A stretch of DNA of 62,000 bases from Symbiodinium natans (lineage: Eukaryota; Sar; Dinophyceae; Suessiales; Symbiodiniaceae). The position numbers and the translations under genes were made by a program. This document shows positions 31,849 through 41,557 of the stretch, piece by piece. Within the stretch, counting starts at the first letter, position 1. The number at the start of each line of letters is the position of its first letter. The notes beneath the pieces were generated by a model. That model was given only the letters and a program-made list of their open reading frames with translations, did no database searches and was not told the origin of the DNA. Where the stretch lies: positions 1 through 62,000 of the forward strand of contig CAJNDS010001680.1 in NCBI GenBank assembly GCA_905221605.1. The letters run 5' to 3'.

Positions 31849-32170
31849 GTGGGTGGGGCTTTAAATGAGCCGTTCACGTAAAACTTAAAGCTCAATACTC
31901 GGTTTTGCAATAACATAGCACATGATTCCACATAAAGTCTCAGATCGTTTATCGGCAAACTTCGTTTCTACTGTACATACATAGTCTACCCTCTTCCTCC
32001 GCACCAATTTACACCACACAACACCGTCAGAGAGTCGAGGTGCCCATCACGTCCATGACCTGGCTGTTAGGGAAGCGTCCAATTCATGGTGGGATACCTG
32101 TCGCCAGGTCCCTGTCTCCCCCAACTTTCCTGTATTTTTCTAACCCATGACCCTTCAAGAAGCCCCCCCG
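31849..32170. other. Spacer or intron without recognised features
   Basis: Unique sequence with few TTTAGGG units. No exon, element or RNA gene was recognised. Confidence 0.3.
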
Positions 32171-32173
32171 CAG

Positions 32174-32233
32174 TTGATCACCGGACTCGCCAGCGACTAC
32201 TACGCGTACTTTGGTCGGGTGATGCAGATGCAG
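32174..32233 (+). CDS. Candidate exon (LITGLASDYYAYFGRVMQMQ)
   Basis: Exactly 60 nt after CCCCGCAG; ends before a GC donor at 32234, or extends to a GT donor at 32243. Tyr-rich helical composition. Could belong with the exon at 31751 or 33268; not provable by eye. Confidence 0.5.
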
Positions 32234-32449
32234 GCCCCTTCGGTAGTTTCGCATTTCAGGATTTCAGGCTGAGGGTTGCCGGTTGAACCTTGAACGCATC
32301 ATCCCAAGACACTAAGCAGGCCCAGTTCACAGTTTCAAGCTTTAATAGGACCTGTAGAAGGAAGGATCCGGAAATTCGCTCTGACGAATAATAGGGACCC
32401 TGATTCTAAGAATGGTTCAACAGGCCCCAAGCCCGTACCCCTCAACCTC

Positions 32450-32546
32450 CAAAAAAGGAGATAACAGGGAAGGATTTTACCCTACCCCTTAAGTTGTTTA
32501 AGGTGTATGTCCAAGGGGAATGTTGAACATGTCTTAGACTAAATGA
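32450..32546. mobile_element. Foldback element of the TATTCAACATGCCCC family, copy 2
   Basis: GGGGAATGTTGAACATGTCT near 32516 matches the arm of the element at 3002-3140. The left arm is more diverged. Confidence 0.4.
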
Positions 32547-33080
32547 GAACCTGTCGTACAGGCTTCATGAGCTAGAGTGTCCGCTTCGTTCATGGGTACG
32601 TGCAAGAAGGATGATCAGTAGGCCTGCGCACTTGTGTATGTATATATATATATATATATATTTTTTTGTGTTTTATCTTTCTGCCTCTCTCTCTCTCCCT
32701 TTCCCCAAATCTTTCCCCTACACTTGAAGTACAGCTACCTTCACTTACATCTACCTATGAGCCTTCAAGAAACCTTATTAAGGCTTGAAGCATCAGTGCC
32801 GGAGCTCTGCCTTACAGTGCAAGTGCCAAATCCAAGACCGGCCACAAAGCTTGGGAACTTTGCGGTGTAGGGTTTAGGGCCTTAGGGTTTAGGGTCGGGT
32901 TTGGGGTTGAGGGGTAGGGAAGCCTGTGGAAATAGGGTTTGGAGTTCGATTTGAGTTCTGCAGGTTTAGGGTTTAAGGTTAGGGCAAACTTGTTGACAGA
33001 GAGCTCCTGTTCAAAAGGGTTTGCCTTTTTTGTGGGTGGTCTCTGGGCAGAAGCCGGAAAATGCCTCGCTAGACTCCCTA

Positions 33081-33198
33081 TACTTGGAGGTTCAGGGGTA
33101 GTTATAAGTGGGGTTAGAAAGTTCCCTCAACACGGAGTTACAAGTACAGTTTCCCTACTTACAATCCCACTGACATCTACCCATGAACCTCCAAGTAG
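33081..33198. mobile_element. M2 foldback element, intact
   Basis: TACTTGGAGGTTCAGGGGTA pairs with CTACCCATGAACCTCCAAGT; AAGTGGGGTTAG against CCCTACTTACAATCCC inside. Confidence 0.75.
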
Positions 33199-33267
33199 CC
33201 CTAAACCCTAAACCCTAAACCCTGGCCAAAAAGCAAAATGTACAACCATAAAAGAAAAGCCCTGAAG

Positions 33268-33341
33268 ACTCTCTGATGGAAGCAGAGGCCTCGGTTATGA
33301 ACAAGAAGTCATCCAACGTCAAGCGCTGGAGCATCTCAGAG
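33268..33341 (+). CDS. Candidate exon (SLMEAEASVMNKKSSNVKRW...)
   Basis: Follows CCCTGAAG; reads SLMEAEASVMNKKSSNVKRW then SISE, with a GT donor at 33342. Charged, soluble, with Lys/Ser-rich sequence typical of a linker or phosphorylation region. Family not recognised. Confidence 0.5.
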
Positions 33342-33753
33342 GTGCGGCGATGAAGGGTTCGGTTGCGGGTCTGTAGGGTTTTGGTATAAGGTTTAGGGTT
33401 GGTTTAGGGTTTAGGGCTTAGGGCTTAGGGCTTTGGGTTTAGGGTTTAGGGTTTAGGGTTGGTATCGGGTTTAGGATTTAGGGTTAAGGGTTTAGAGTAC
33501 GACTTGTGAAGCAAACGTGGTCATTCTCAAGAAGGGGCCACTTATAGTATCATCATGGAATGAGTTACCCAAACGCAACATAGTATGGTTTTTGCTTACC
33601 TTTCCAGAACTCTACTATGACTGCGAGTTTTTTGGCCAACTGCCCGGCTGTTCTGCAAAGCCTTGTATATTTGGCACTTTGGCGCAGTTGTACCTTTAAG
33701 CCGTAAACTCCAAGCCCTACTCCACGCTCCTACCGCGGCAGAGTTTTACCGGG

Positions 33754-33906
33754 CTACTTGAAGGTTCATTGGTAGCTATAAGTAAGGTTATCAGGACCCT
33801 AAAAAGGTGATAACCAGTTAATTAAATAAATAAATAAATATATATGTATGTATAGAGTTACCCTACTTATAACCCCATTTGTAACTATCCATGAGCCTCG
33901 AAGCAG
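33754..33906. mobile_element. M2 foldback element with an internal (AAAT)n/(TA)n run
   Basis: CTACTTGAAGGTTCATTGGT pairs with ACTATCCATGAGCCTCGAAG. AAATAAATAAATAAATATAT occupies the centre. Confidence 0.65.
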
Positions 33907-34208
33907 CCACCCCAAGCTTTCTCGGTTGTGTTCTGAGACGCCTTCAGCATGTATCGGCCCATGAGGGCCCCCAAGCAAGACGAATGAGAAATCCTAGAAC
34001 GTACTCGCTCTTAGTAGTGAGTTAGAGATTTCGGTGCCCTATAGTTTGAGGTTCCTACTTCCCTAATGTTCGACTGAGAACTACTATATAACCCTAAACC
34101 CTAAACCGTATGGTATCAAACTGTGATGTCGCTTAAAGGCTGTTTCTGTCTTAGTTGCACGTGGTATCGGGTTTAGGGTGTGAGTTTAGGATTTGGTGGC
34201 TTGAGCAG

Positions 34209-34281
34209 GAAGAAGGCGAGCTGCTCAACGTTGCAGGCGCCCGGGATGCTGAATTCAGACTTGCTCCTGAGATCCTGAAAG
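34209..34281 (+). CDS. Candidate exon (EEGELLNVAGARDAEFRLAP...)
   Basis: Follows GGCTTGAGCAG; reads EEGELLNVAGARDAEFRLAP then EILK, with a GC donor at 34282. The long frame continuing into the microsatellite downstream is an artefact of the repeat. Confidence 0.4.
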
Positions 34282-34529
34282 GCAGAAGCCAGGGGTTCCC
34301 GACCCTAACATCCGAACCCCGTGCGCGCGCGCGCCACGGAGCGTCGGCAAGTTTCAGAGATGCCCGCAGTAGCTTACTTGAAATATGCATACCTACGCAT
34401 GCATGTATGTATGTGTGTATGTATCTATCTGTATATAATATCTGTAATATATATATATATATGTATGTATATAGTATAAACATAGAGAATAAATGTGCAT
34501 TTGAAGCTATATATCGGTACACACGCACA

Positions 34530-34651
34530 CACATATGTGTCTGTGTGTGTCTGCGTCTGCATCTGCGTCTGCGTGTGCGTCTGTGTGTCTGTCTCTGTGT
34601 CTGTGTCTGTGTCTGTGTCTGTGTCTGTGTCTGTGTCTGTGTCTGTGTCTC

Positions 34652-34699
<48 letters not shown>

Positions 34700-35118
34700 T
34701 GTGCGTGTCTGTGTCTGTGTCTGTGTCTGTGTCTGTGTCTGTGTCTGTGTCTGTGTCTGTGTCTGTGTCTGTGTCTGTGTCTGTGTCTGTGTCTGTGTCT
34801 GTGTCTGTGTCTGTGTCTGTGTCTGTGTCTGTGTCTGTGTCTGTCTCTGTGTCTGTGTCTGTGTCTGTGTCTGTGTCTGTGTCTGTGTCTGTGTCTGTGT
34901 CTGTGTCTGTGTCTGTGTCTGTGTCTGTGTCTGTGTCTGTGTCTGTGTCTGTGTCTGTGTCTGTGTCTGTGTCTGTGTCTGGGTCTGTGTCTGTGTCTGT
35001 GTCTGTGTCTGTGTCTGTGTCTGTGTCTGTGTCTGTGTCTGTGTCTGTGTCTGTGTCTGTGTCTGTGTCTGTGTCTGTGTCTGTGTCTGTGTCTGTGTCT
35101 GTGTCTGTGTCTGTGTCT

Positions 35119-35176
<58 letters not shown>

Positions 35177-35292
35177 GGGTGTGGGTGTGGGTGTGGGTGT
35201 GGGTGTGGGTGTGGGTGTGGGTGTGGGTGTGGGTGTGGGTGTGGGTGTGGGTGTGGGTGGGTGTGTGGGTGTGTGTGTGTGTGTGTGTGTGT
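34530..35292. repeat. Hexamer microsatellite: GTGTCT, then GTGTCG, then GTGTGG
   Basis: GTGTCT units from about 34580, interrupted by (GCGT)n at 34655-34700, then about 70 GTGTCT units to 35121, about nine GTGTCG to 35176, about fourteen GTGTGG to 35258, and (GT)n to 35292. All frames on both strands stay open as dipeptide repeats; none is a gene. Confidence 0.9.
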
Positions 35293-35319
35293 TTGTCTGT
35301 CCATGTATGTACGTATGTA

Positions 35320-35322
35320 TGA

Positions 35323-35388
<66 letters not shown>

Positions 35389-35402
35389 TTTTGTATATGT
35401 AT
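35320..35402. repeat. (TATATG)n microsatellite
   Basis: About eleven units of ATGTAT following the GTGT hexamers. Confidence 0.85.
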
Positions 35403-35521
35403 ACGTACCCATTGTATGTATAGATGTATAATTTGTATACTCTTCTGGTATGACCTACATGGTCCCGCCCATACCCCCTAAGAGCCAGTAAGGAAGTGGG
35501 GTTTAGGCCTACTGCACTTAG

Positions 35522-35602
35522 CCGTCCAGCCAGTTCACGTGCAACCTCATGCCCATTGAGTTCGACGCACTTCAGGAAGAGAAGGCTGATGCATTTTTAT
35601 AA
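35522..35602 (+). CDS. Terminal exon of an unknown protein, ends in TAA
   Basis: Follows GCACTTAG; reads PSSQFTCNLMPIEFDALQEE then KADAFL, stop TAA at 35600-35602. The acidic C-terminus and clean AG boundary support it. The following 150 bp look like 3' UTR. It may close a gene formed by some of the exons between 30534 and 34281. Confidence 0.55.
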   Translation, partial: PSSQFTCNLMPIEFDALQEEKADAFL

Positions 35603-35863
35603 TGAAATAGATACAATGTGTAGTTTTGTGCAAGTAGCGTACACATTGTTCTGGAGCCTGGCCCCAAGGGCTTAAACGGCAGGACCTCGGGTCACAAGAC
35701 ACAAGGGTTTAGGGTTTAGGGCTTAGGGCTTAAGGCATTAGGGTAAATGGAGCCCACAGACAGCTTGACAAAGCAGAGGCCCAGACTCAGTAGAGGAGCT
35801 CCATGACGTGGCAACACAAAGCGCTACCCCAAGCCGCAAACTTCAGGAACCCGCGTCCTGCAG

Positions 35864-35912
35864 ATCACATCGGGCGAAGCGGACAAGGTCGGCCTCTTGC
35901 TGCCGCATTTCG
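35864..35912 (+). CDS. Candidate exon (ITSGEADKVGLLLPHF)
   Basis: 49 nt after CGTCCTGCAG, with a GT donor at 35913 that opens into TTTAG. It lies 260 nt after a stop codon and so probably belongs to the next gene, with 36435 and 36961. Confidence 0.45.
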
Positions 35913-36434
35913 GTTTAGAGTTCAGGAGTTTAGGACAAGCCTGAAGTAAAGGAGTTTTGGTCCCTTGTCGTCCTGGCTGCGTCAATGCAAAATGAGGGCC
36001 CTTGAAGAACTTCGACCCTGCACCCTGACACCCACAAGCCCAAAACCCTAAACCCTAAACCCTAAAAAGCTTCAAACCCCCAGGTCTTCGACCTCTAGTG
36101 CTTAGGAAGTGGTTTAGGGCTTAGGGCTGTTTAGGTTTGTTCTATATTGCTGGTTTGTAGTTCTTTTGGGGGGGGGGGGGTTTAGGGTTTTACCGGGTCT
36201 TGGCGAGGAGGGTCCGTCTTTCAGTGTGCCGGCTTCGACCTCAGGTCCACGCTTCAGGAAGATTCGTTTCTACTGCCATAGCCATAACCTATTCAGGGTT
36301 TAGGGTTTAGGGTTTAGGGTTGAGGGTTTAGGGTTGAGGGCCCTGAAACTCCACGTATATCCCCAGGCCCCCAAAACCCAACCCTTTGCAGATGTCCACT
36401 CCCCCACTGAAAGGACCCCAAAACTCTGTTCCAG

Positions 36435-36509
36435 CAAGGGTTCTCTGTGCCTGGGGAGGAGATCCATGCCATGACCACCCACGTCGAGATGGTGCCTGCG
36501 CAGCTTTAG
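36435..36509 (+). CDS. Candidate exon (QGFSVPGEEIHAMTTHVEMV...)
   Basis: Follows CTGTTCCAG; reads QGFSVPGEEIHAMTTHVEMV then PAQL and a TAG at 36507-36509. It could end there, or splice near CCTGCGCAG. Family not recognised. Confidence 0.45.
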   Translation, partial: QGFSVPGEEIHAMTTHVEMVPAQL

Positions 36510-36615
36510 GGTTCGGGGTTCAGGTCGAAATCGAGTTTAAGGAAAAGGGCTGCTTTCCCCCTTGAGCCCCAAAACCCGAAGCCCTAATCAAACCCTGAAG
36601 GCTTGAGGGCTTGTT

Positions 36616-36738
36616 GGGTTCAGGGTTTAGGGTTTAGGGTTTAGGGTTTAGGGTTTAGGGTTTAGGGTTTAGGGTTTAGGGTTTAGGGTTTAGGGTTTAG
36701 GGTTTAGGGTTTAGGGTTTAGGGTTTAGGGTTTAGGGG
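36616..36738. repeat. TTTAGGG array
   Basis: About seventeen perfect heptamers. Confidence 0.85.
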
Positions 36739-36960
36739 GTTGCCTTACATGCACCTAGTAGGCTGCGTATAAGCCTCACTGTAAACTTTTAGACGCGCAC
36801 TTGGCAGCCGCAAGAACAACTAACCCGTACCCGAAGCGCTTTGCCACAACTCGTCTCCTTGACACGCTCCTCCTCCTCCTTGGGCGTCATATGTCATTTC
36901 TGCTTCCTAAACCCTAAGACCCTTGTACCCCTACACACTTGTAAGGGGAGTGCAGTAAAG

Positions 36961-37061
36961 ACAAGGACCAGAGCGCGACTTCAGAGACTGAAGCGCAGTG
37001 GCGTTCCATGCTGCAGGCCGGTGTCCGTCGTCGGCTTATAGTTACTCCGGTTGCATCTTAA
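36961..37061 (+). CDS. Terminal exon, ends in TAA (KDQSATSETEAQWRSML...)
   Basis: After GTAAAG the frame reads KDQSATSETEAQWRSMLQAG then VRRRLIVTPVAS, stop at 37059-37061. Strong coding character. Only 15 nt later an M1 half element begins. Family not recognised. Confidence 0.5.
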
Positions 37062-37075
37062 GCAAACCCTAAACC

Positions 37076-37139
37076 TTGGGATGCTCTCCCTTAACCCCTT
37101 AACTAACAGTCCTGAATAGGACTATAGTACGGGGTACGC
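37076..37139. mobile_element. M1 element, left half only
   Basis: TTGGGATGCTCTCCCTTAAC then CTAACAGTCCTGAATAGGAC; the right arm is missing and a candidate exon begins at 37145. Confidence 0.6.
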
Positions 37140-37144
37140 CAGAG

Positions 37145-37205
37145 ATTTGAGAACGCGGAGCGCGTCTGCGAAGCTCTTATCGGAGCCAAGCGCAAACAAC
37201 TGCAG
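37145..37205 (+). CDS. Candidate exon (FENAERVCEALIGAKRKQLQ)
   Basis: Follows CGCCAGAG at the broken end of an M1 element; reads FENAERVCEALIGAKRKQLQ. Helical, charged. It lies just after a stop codon, so it starts or belongs to another gene. Confidence 0.45.
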
Positions 37206-37490
37206 ATACTATATGAAGTAGTGTTTATATTTCTTGTATCCCCAAAAGGACACCAAATATATACACTCACCAATATTAAAAAGGAACCATATATACACTC
37301 ACCAAAAACAGATATATAAGCCCTGCTTCATATGGAGTTGAGTTCAGAGACAGAGTCGCTTCTTGCATGCTGCCCTTTGGTGTTATTGGCTATGTGGGGG
37401 TATAGGGGCCCCCAATGAAGGGACCATACTTATGGGCCCTTCCTTGTATCTACCCTAAGAGTTTAGATGAAAAGGCTTTCTGGATCGCAG

Positions 37491-37556
37491 CACCCTCCAT
37501 CGCGTGACTTGGGCGTGGGCTGGCCTCGTGTCACGCCGAGCATGCTGAACGTCAAG
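37491..37556 (+). CDS. Candidate exon (HPPSRDLGVGWPRVTPSMLN...)
   Basis: 66 nt after GGATCGCAG; reads HPPSRDLGVGWPRVTPSMLN then VK. Then CCCTAAA begins. The phase fits 37145-37205 only loosely. Confidence 0.45.
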
Positions 37557-37559
37557 CAC

Positions 37560-37862
37560 CCTAAACCCTAAACCCTAAACCCTAAACCCTAAACCCTAAA
37601 CCCTAAACCCTCCACCCTCCCTAAGATGCCTTGGCCCTGAATTCGTCTTGTAAAATATCGTCCCCGACATCCGAATTAACCCCCATAAGCCCTAAACAAA
37701 AAAAACCGAAGCCCTACAACCTGAGCCTTCTACCTAAGCTCTGATAAGGCCCCAAAGGATACAAAAAACCCACAACCTGAGCCCTCTACTTGAGCCCTGG
37801 TAAGGCTCCTGACCCTAAACCCTAAACCCTAAACCCTAAACCCTAAACCCTAAACCCTAAAC
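37560..37862. repeat. CCCTAAA tracts with short unique linkers
   Basis: Tracts at 37557-37613 and 37806-37862. Between them AACCTGAGCCYTCTACYTRAG occurs twice (about 37719 and 37774). Confidence 0.6.
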
Positions 37863-37932
37863 AAAGGACTGAAGCTTCGAAGGGATTTTCGGCTCCAGCT
37901 CACCACTTTCCCCGGCCTTCGCCTAAGTCACC

Positions 37933-37981
37933 ATGGCCGCCTCGCCGATGCGAAAGCCTCCTGGCACTGCTTCGGGCCTCT
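37933..37981 (+). CDS. Possible first exon starting at ATG (MAASPMRKPPGTASGL)
   Basis: ACCATGG context, 16 codons, then a GT donor at 37982 running into TTTAGGG. It may pair with the Ala/Leu-rich terminal exon at 38777 but the phases do not match directly, so an exon would be missing. Confidence 0.3.
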
Positions 37982-38630
37982 GTAGGGTTTAGGGTTTAGG
38001 GTGCCTCTGTGGTCAGAAGTAGGGTTACAAGTACCCTAAGTAAGGTTGTAACTTAGTGGGATACATACCCCCCGCTTGAACCCCCCTCCCCTAAGAACCC
38101 TATAAAGGTTTTAGGATTTAGGGTTTAGGGTTTAGGCCATCAAAGCAACCCCTACATTGCATTCATTCTCCAACCCGATGCCGTCAACTGCCAGACAGAT
38201 AGAGGGAATCTGTAAGAACACCCATCGAACACTTTACAAGTTAAAGCACAAGCCACACCTGGTCCCTATGAAGCCGCATAAAAACACTCATTTTTCGACT
38301 GCAACCTTGCGAATTGGAGGTTCATGCGTAGTTATACGCTCAGTAGCTGAATGAGTACACTTTACCCTTTTTGGGATACTTGAATCCCCCTGTAGAACTG
38401 AAAGTGTGCACTTTTTTTGGGGGGCTTATGAACTCAGCAACCAAGTAAGTCGGGGACCCTAAACCCTAAACCCTAAACCCTGAACCCTAAGTTATAAGTT
38501 ATAAGTAGGGTACCCTAGTACTCCCCGCTACTCCCTCAGGCCTAAGCTTCGCCGGGTGCCCAATATGAACCCCCCCCCAAACCCTTTCGCATGTTGTCAT
38601 AGATTGGCACCTAGACCCTAGACCCTAGAC

Positions 38631-38765
38631 CCTAGACCCTAAACCCTAAACCCTAAACCCTAAACCCTAAACCCTAACCCTAAGCCCTAAGCCCTAAACC
38701 TAAACACTAAACCCTAAGCCCTAAACCCTAAGCCCTAAATCCTAAACCCTAAACCCTAAACCCTG
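38631..38765. repeat. CCCTAAA tract with variants
   Basis: CCCTAGA, CCCTAAA, CCCTAAG and CACTAAA units ending 11 nt before the exon at 38777. Confidence 0.65.
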
Positions 38766-38776
38766 CACCTTCCAAG

Positions 38777-38870
38777 GCTTCGCCTGCTCCCGGCCGCTTT
38801 GGCCCTCGCAGCCCTGGCAGCTCCCTGCTTCGTGGCCGCGCCGGGCAAGACGCCTGGCAAGCCTGACTGA
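38777..38870 (+). CDS. Terminal exon with a hydrophobic Ala/Leu segment, ends in TGA
   Basis: After CTTCCAAG it reads LRLLPAALALAALAAPCFVA then APGKTPGKPD, stop at 38868-38870. The Ala/Leu run resembles a signal or anchor helix. Because it ends in a stop so soon, it may be the tail of a small membrane or targeting protein. Another frame is open too, so this is tentative. Confidence 0.35.
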
Positions 38871-38947
38871 ACCGCATGGAGGGGAGGGTTTAGGGTTTAG
38901 GGTTTAGGGTTTAGGGTTTAGGGTTTAGGGTTTAGGACTAAACCACC

Positions 38948-39235
38948 ATGGGTTCCCCTACTACTCCCCTCTATACTGCCCCCAATCTAGGTAGCCCCAT
39001 AATTAAGGCGATTTAGGGATAATTACGGTTTTTATGGGGGGGGGGAACCTGGAGGGTATAGGGATCAACAAAAAAGTAAAAAGTATCAAAAACAAAATAG
39101 AAAATCGATCAACAAAATAAACCCTATAGGCCCTAAACCCTAAGCCCTCGGCTTTTTTTTTGATCCTCTTTTATTTGTTGATCCGGCAGCCAACCTAGAG
39201 GGGGTAGTATAAGGGGGGTAGTAGGGAAACCCATG
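38948..39235. mobile_element. M8 foldback element (CATGGGTTCCCCTACTAC family), copy 1
   Basis: Outer arms ATGGGTTCCCCTACTACTCC and GGGGGTAGTAGGGAAACCCA; ATACTGCCCC against GGGGGTAGTAT inside. Two more stem regions with AAAATAGAAAATCGATC and a short CCCTAAA run lie in the middle. A relative at 59189-59354 lacks the middle insertion. Confidence 0.65.
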
Positions 39236-39271
39236 AAACCACGTGGAGGGGACGGGGTGTCTAGACAATCC

Positions 39272-39376
39272 CTAAGGGTCCATGTACCTATATGGTATAT
39301 ACTTGGGCCCTAAAGCTGCTACATGGGTATCCCTCTAAGGCCCAAGTATATCCCATATGGCTACATGGACCCTTAG
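39272..39376. mobile_element. M3 foldback element, copy 2
   Basis: CTAAGGGTCCATGTACCTAT pairs with CATGGACCCTTAG; TATACTTGGGCCCTAAAG against AAGGCCCAAGTATA inside. Confidence 0.75.
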
Positions 39377-39775
39377 GAAAGACTGGCCCTCAATTAATCA
39401 GGGGCTGCAACGTATGCTGGGGAATTCAGGGGCTTAAAGCCATTATCACCCACAGTGCGCTCGAGCCGAAACCCCAACTGGTGTGTGTCCCTAAACCCGA
39501 AAACCCTTAAGCAGCTGACGGATGAAGTTGACAGCACGGCTTGGGATTTCGAGTTTGGGGTTTTATCGGAGGGGGGGGGGGTTAGGGTTTCCAAACAGGA
39601 TAGTAAACCACGGCCGCCCTTCGGACATTTCAAAAGGCCCGGGGGAAGGTTAAAAGATCGGAGGCAGTTGGTTGGTTTGACAAGAGTACACATATATACA
39701 TATACATTATCTAGGTTCTAGAGATATGTGGGGTATGGTTTCTAGTCCAGCTAGAGGGGTCTAGACGTCAGGGCT

Positions 39776-40047
39776 TTGACGGGGCGACGATGGGATGACG
39801 ACGGCGCGACGACGGGGTGGCGACGGGGCGACGACGGTGTGACGACGGCGCGACGACAGGGTGCGATGGCGCGACGACGGGCTGACGACGGGGGGACGAC
39901 GGCTGTCGCGCCGTCGTCGCGCCGTCGTCGCGCCGTCGTCCCACCGTCGTCCCGCCGTCGTCCCGCCGTCGTCCCGCCGTCGTCCCGCCGTCGTCCCGCC
40001 GTCGTCCCGCCGTCGTCCCGCCGTCGTCCCGCCGTCGTCCCGCCGTC
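39776..40047. repeat. GC-rich 11-bp repeats in head-to-head order, left hairpin
   Basis: 39779-39903 carries GACGACGGSGCGAC-type units; 39904-40047 carries the complement CGTCGTCCCGC about twelve times with an exact 11-bp period. The two halves could pair. Long frames of Arg/Asp/Pro/Ser on both strands are repeat artefacts. Confidence 0.8.
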
Positions 40048-40147
40048 ATAAGGCTAGTTTGGGCTTAAACTAGACCTTATGACGGGAAATAAGGCCTAGT
40101 TTGGGCTAAATAAGGCCTAGTTTGGGCTTAAACTAGGCCTTATGACG
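40046..40147. repeat. Palindromic core AAGGCCTAGTTTGGGC
   Basis: TCATAAGGCTAGTTTGGGCT and its complement AACTAGACCTTATGA alternate four times between the two GC-rich hairpins. Its ends merge into ATGACGGC, so the core looks like the loop or insertion site of the structure. Confidence 0.7.
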
Positions 40148-40422
40148 GCGTGACGACGGCGCGACGACGGCGCGACGACGGCGCGACGACGACGCGACGA
40201 CGGCTCGACGACGGCGCGACAGCCGTCGTCCCCCCGTCGTCCCTCCGTCGTCCCCCCGTCGTCCCCCCGTCGTCCCCCCGTCGTCCCCCCGGCGTCCTGC
40301 CGTCGTCCCCCCGTCATCCTGCCGTCGTCCCTCCGTCGTCTTGCCCTCGTCCCTCCGTCGTCCCACCATCGTCCCTCCGTCGTCCCACCGTCGTCCCTCC
40401 GTCGTTTTGCCGTCGTCCTACT
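40143..40422. repeat. GC-rich 11-bp repeats, right hairpin
   Basis: 40143-40222 carries GACGACGGCGC units and 40223-40422 carries CGTCGTCCCCC, CGTCGTCCCTC and CGTCGTCTTGC units. The right edge decays progressively. Confidence 0.8.
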
Positions 40423-40679
40423 TTTGTTGTGTGGACTAACACATATCTTTAGAACTTAGATAACATATACATAATAAAAATATATACTATGTATATATGT
40501 ATGTTGTTTTTGTGGAGCTGCCTGCTTTGCACTCCCCATCCGCCCTGCGGTTGAGCATTCACATTGATGACGGCCCTTTCCCCAAGTTTTCGGTTTAGGG
40601 TTTGGACCCAAAGCCCTCTACCTTAAACACTAACTCACTAGCCCAACCCCGAAGCCCCACTCCGAAGCTCAGGAGACAG

Positions 40680-40832
40680 GCTGAAGTGCCAGTGGCCCCG
40701 CTGGCCGCGGGTATGGCCATTGCGGCCAACCCTATGGAGGCCGCTCGAAAGCAGCCGTGGACGAGTTCTGCTGTGATGTCACTCTGCGCCGCCAAGATAC
40801 ACCTTCCAGCCTGCACCCCTTTGCTATTGTAA
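40680..40832 (+). CDS. Candidate terminal exon, strand uncertain
   Basis: Plus strand after GAGACAG: AEVPVAPLAAGMAIAANPME then AARKQPWTSSAVMSLCAAKI, stop at 40830-40832. The minus strand is equally open (LVHGCFRAASIGLAAMAIPA). The composition resembles the block at 44889-45014, which has the same strand ambiguity. Family not recognised. Confidence 0.35.
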   Translation, partial: AEVPVAPLAAGMAIAANPMEAARKQPWTSSAVMSLCAAKIHLPACTPLLL

Positions 40833-41170
40833 ATTTAGCAATTGAATGAGTTTGATAGTTAATCAGGGTTTATAGGGTTCACGGAAATGGGGTAAACATT
40901 GGCCCAGGTTGAGCTTAATCTCTGTGTGAAGCATCGCGGAAACAGATCTCGGCGAAGCAAGCCCGAGCTCAACCTCCCCACCTGTCGTACTTCCTAAGGG
41001 CCCATGTGCCTCCCTGGTGCCTCCCGGATTTAGCCTAGCTCCAACCCGCGCACCCAGCGATTGAGCTAGCAACATCGTCCCCAAAACTCTAAGCCAAGCC
41101 GACCGAAACCCAAAACTCCAAGCCCGAGCCGCGAGCTATGCGGGAGAGAACAAATCCCAAGCCACCAAAG

Positions 41171-41237
41171 GCGGCCTACGCCCTGCTGCCGCCACTGGAG
41201 GCTGGGACAGTCGCCTCAGAGCGACCCTGGATCAGGG
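41171..41237 (+). CDS. Candidate exon (AAYALLPPLEAGTVASERPW)
   Basis: Follows GCCACCAAAG and ends before GGTTAGGG. Reads AAYALLPPLEAGTVASERPW. Plausible coding composition, no family. Confidence 0.35.
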
Positions 41238-41276
41238 GTTAGGGTTTAGGGTTTAGGGCCGTGGAGCTTAAGGGGG

Positions 41277-41404
41277 GCTACTTGGAGGTTCATGGGGAGG
41301 GATAAGTAGGGCTGGTGCAATAAGGATTTTGTCAAGACCCTCTTTCAGGCTTTAAAGGTACTTCGAACCCCAATTACTTCTAACCACTCCCGAACCTTCA
41401 AGTC
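41277..41404. mobile_element. M2 foldback element
   Basis: CTACTTGGAGGTTCATGGGG pairs with ACTCCCGAACCTTCAAGTCT, with a diverged centre. Confidence 0.65.
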
Positions 41405-41481
41405 TAGGGGGTCTACAGGTTTTCCGTATGCATCAACCCAGGTTGGAGCTTAAGGCCTAAAACTCGATAGCCAATCCTATC

Positions 41482-41557
41482 CCTATCCTTGCAGGGACCT
41501 AGCTGTGGGGTCCTTAGGGGCTCTAGCAACTTGAATTAGGTCCCTGGAAGGATAGGG
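41482..41557. mobile_element. M9 foldback element (CCTATCCTTGCAGGGACC family), copy 1
   Basis: CCCTATCCTTGCAGGGACCT pairs with TAGGTCCCTGGAAGGATAGG; 76 bp in all. A half-degraded relative is at 57386-57454. Confidence 0.7.

Noticed and set aside
34155-35431. Frames of 275-422 codons over the GTGT hexamer tract on both strands
   Set aside because: They are dipeptide and tripeptide repeats open in every frame because the repeat unit is six bases. Only a short stretch at 34209-34281 looks coding.
36785-36900. Minus-strand start exon MTPKEEEERVKETSCGKALR
   Set aside because: The frame is short, comes from a CTC-rich run, and overlaps plus-strand sequence next to a better terminal exon at 36961.
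39768-40452. Arg/Asp/Pro-rich frames over the 11-bp GC repeat
   Set aside because: They follow from the repeat, exist on both strands and change frame at every unit.
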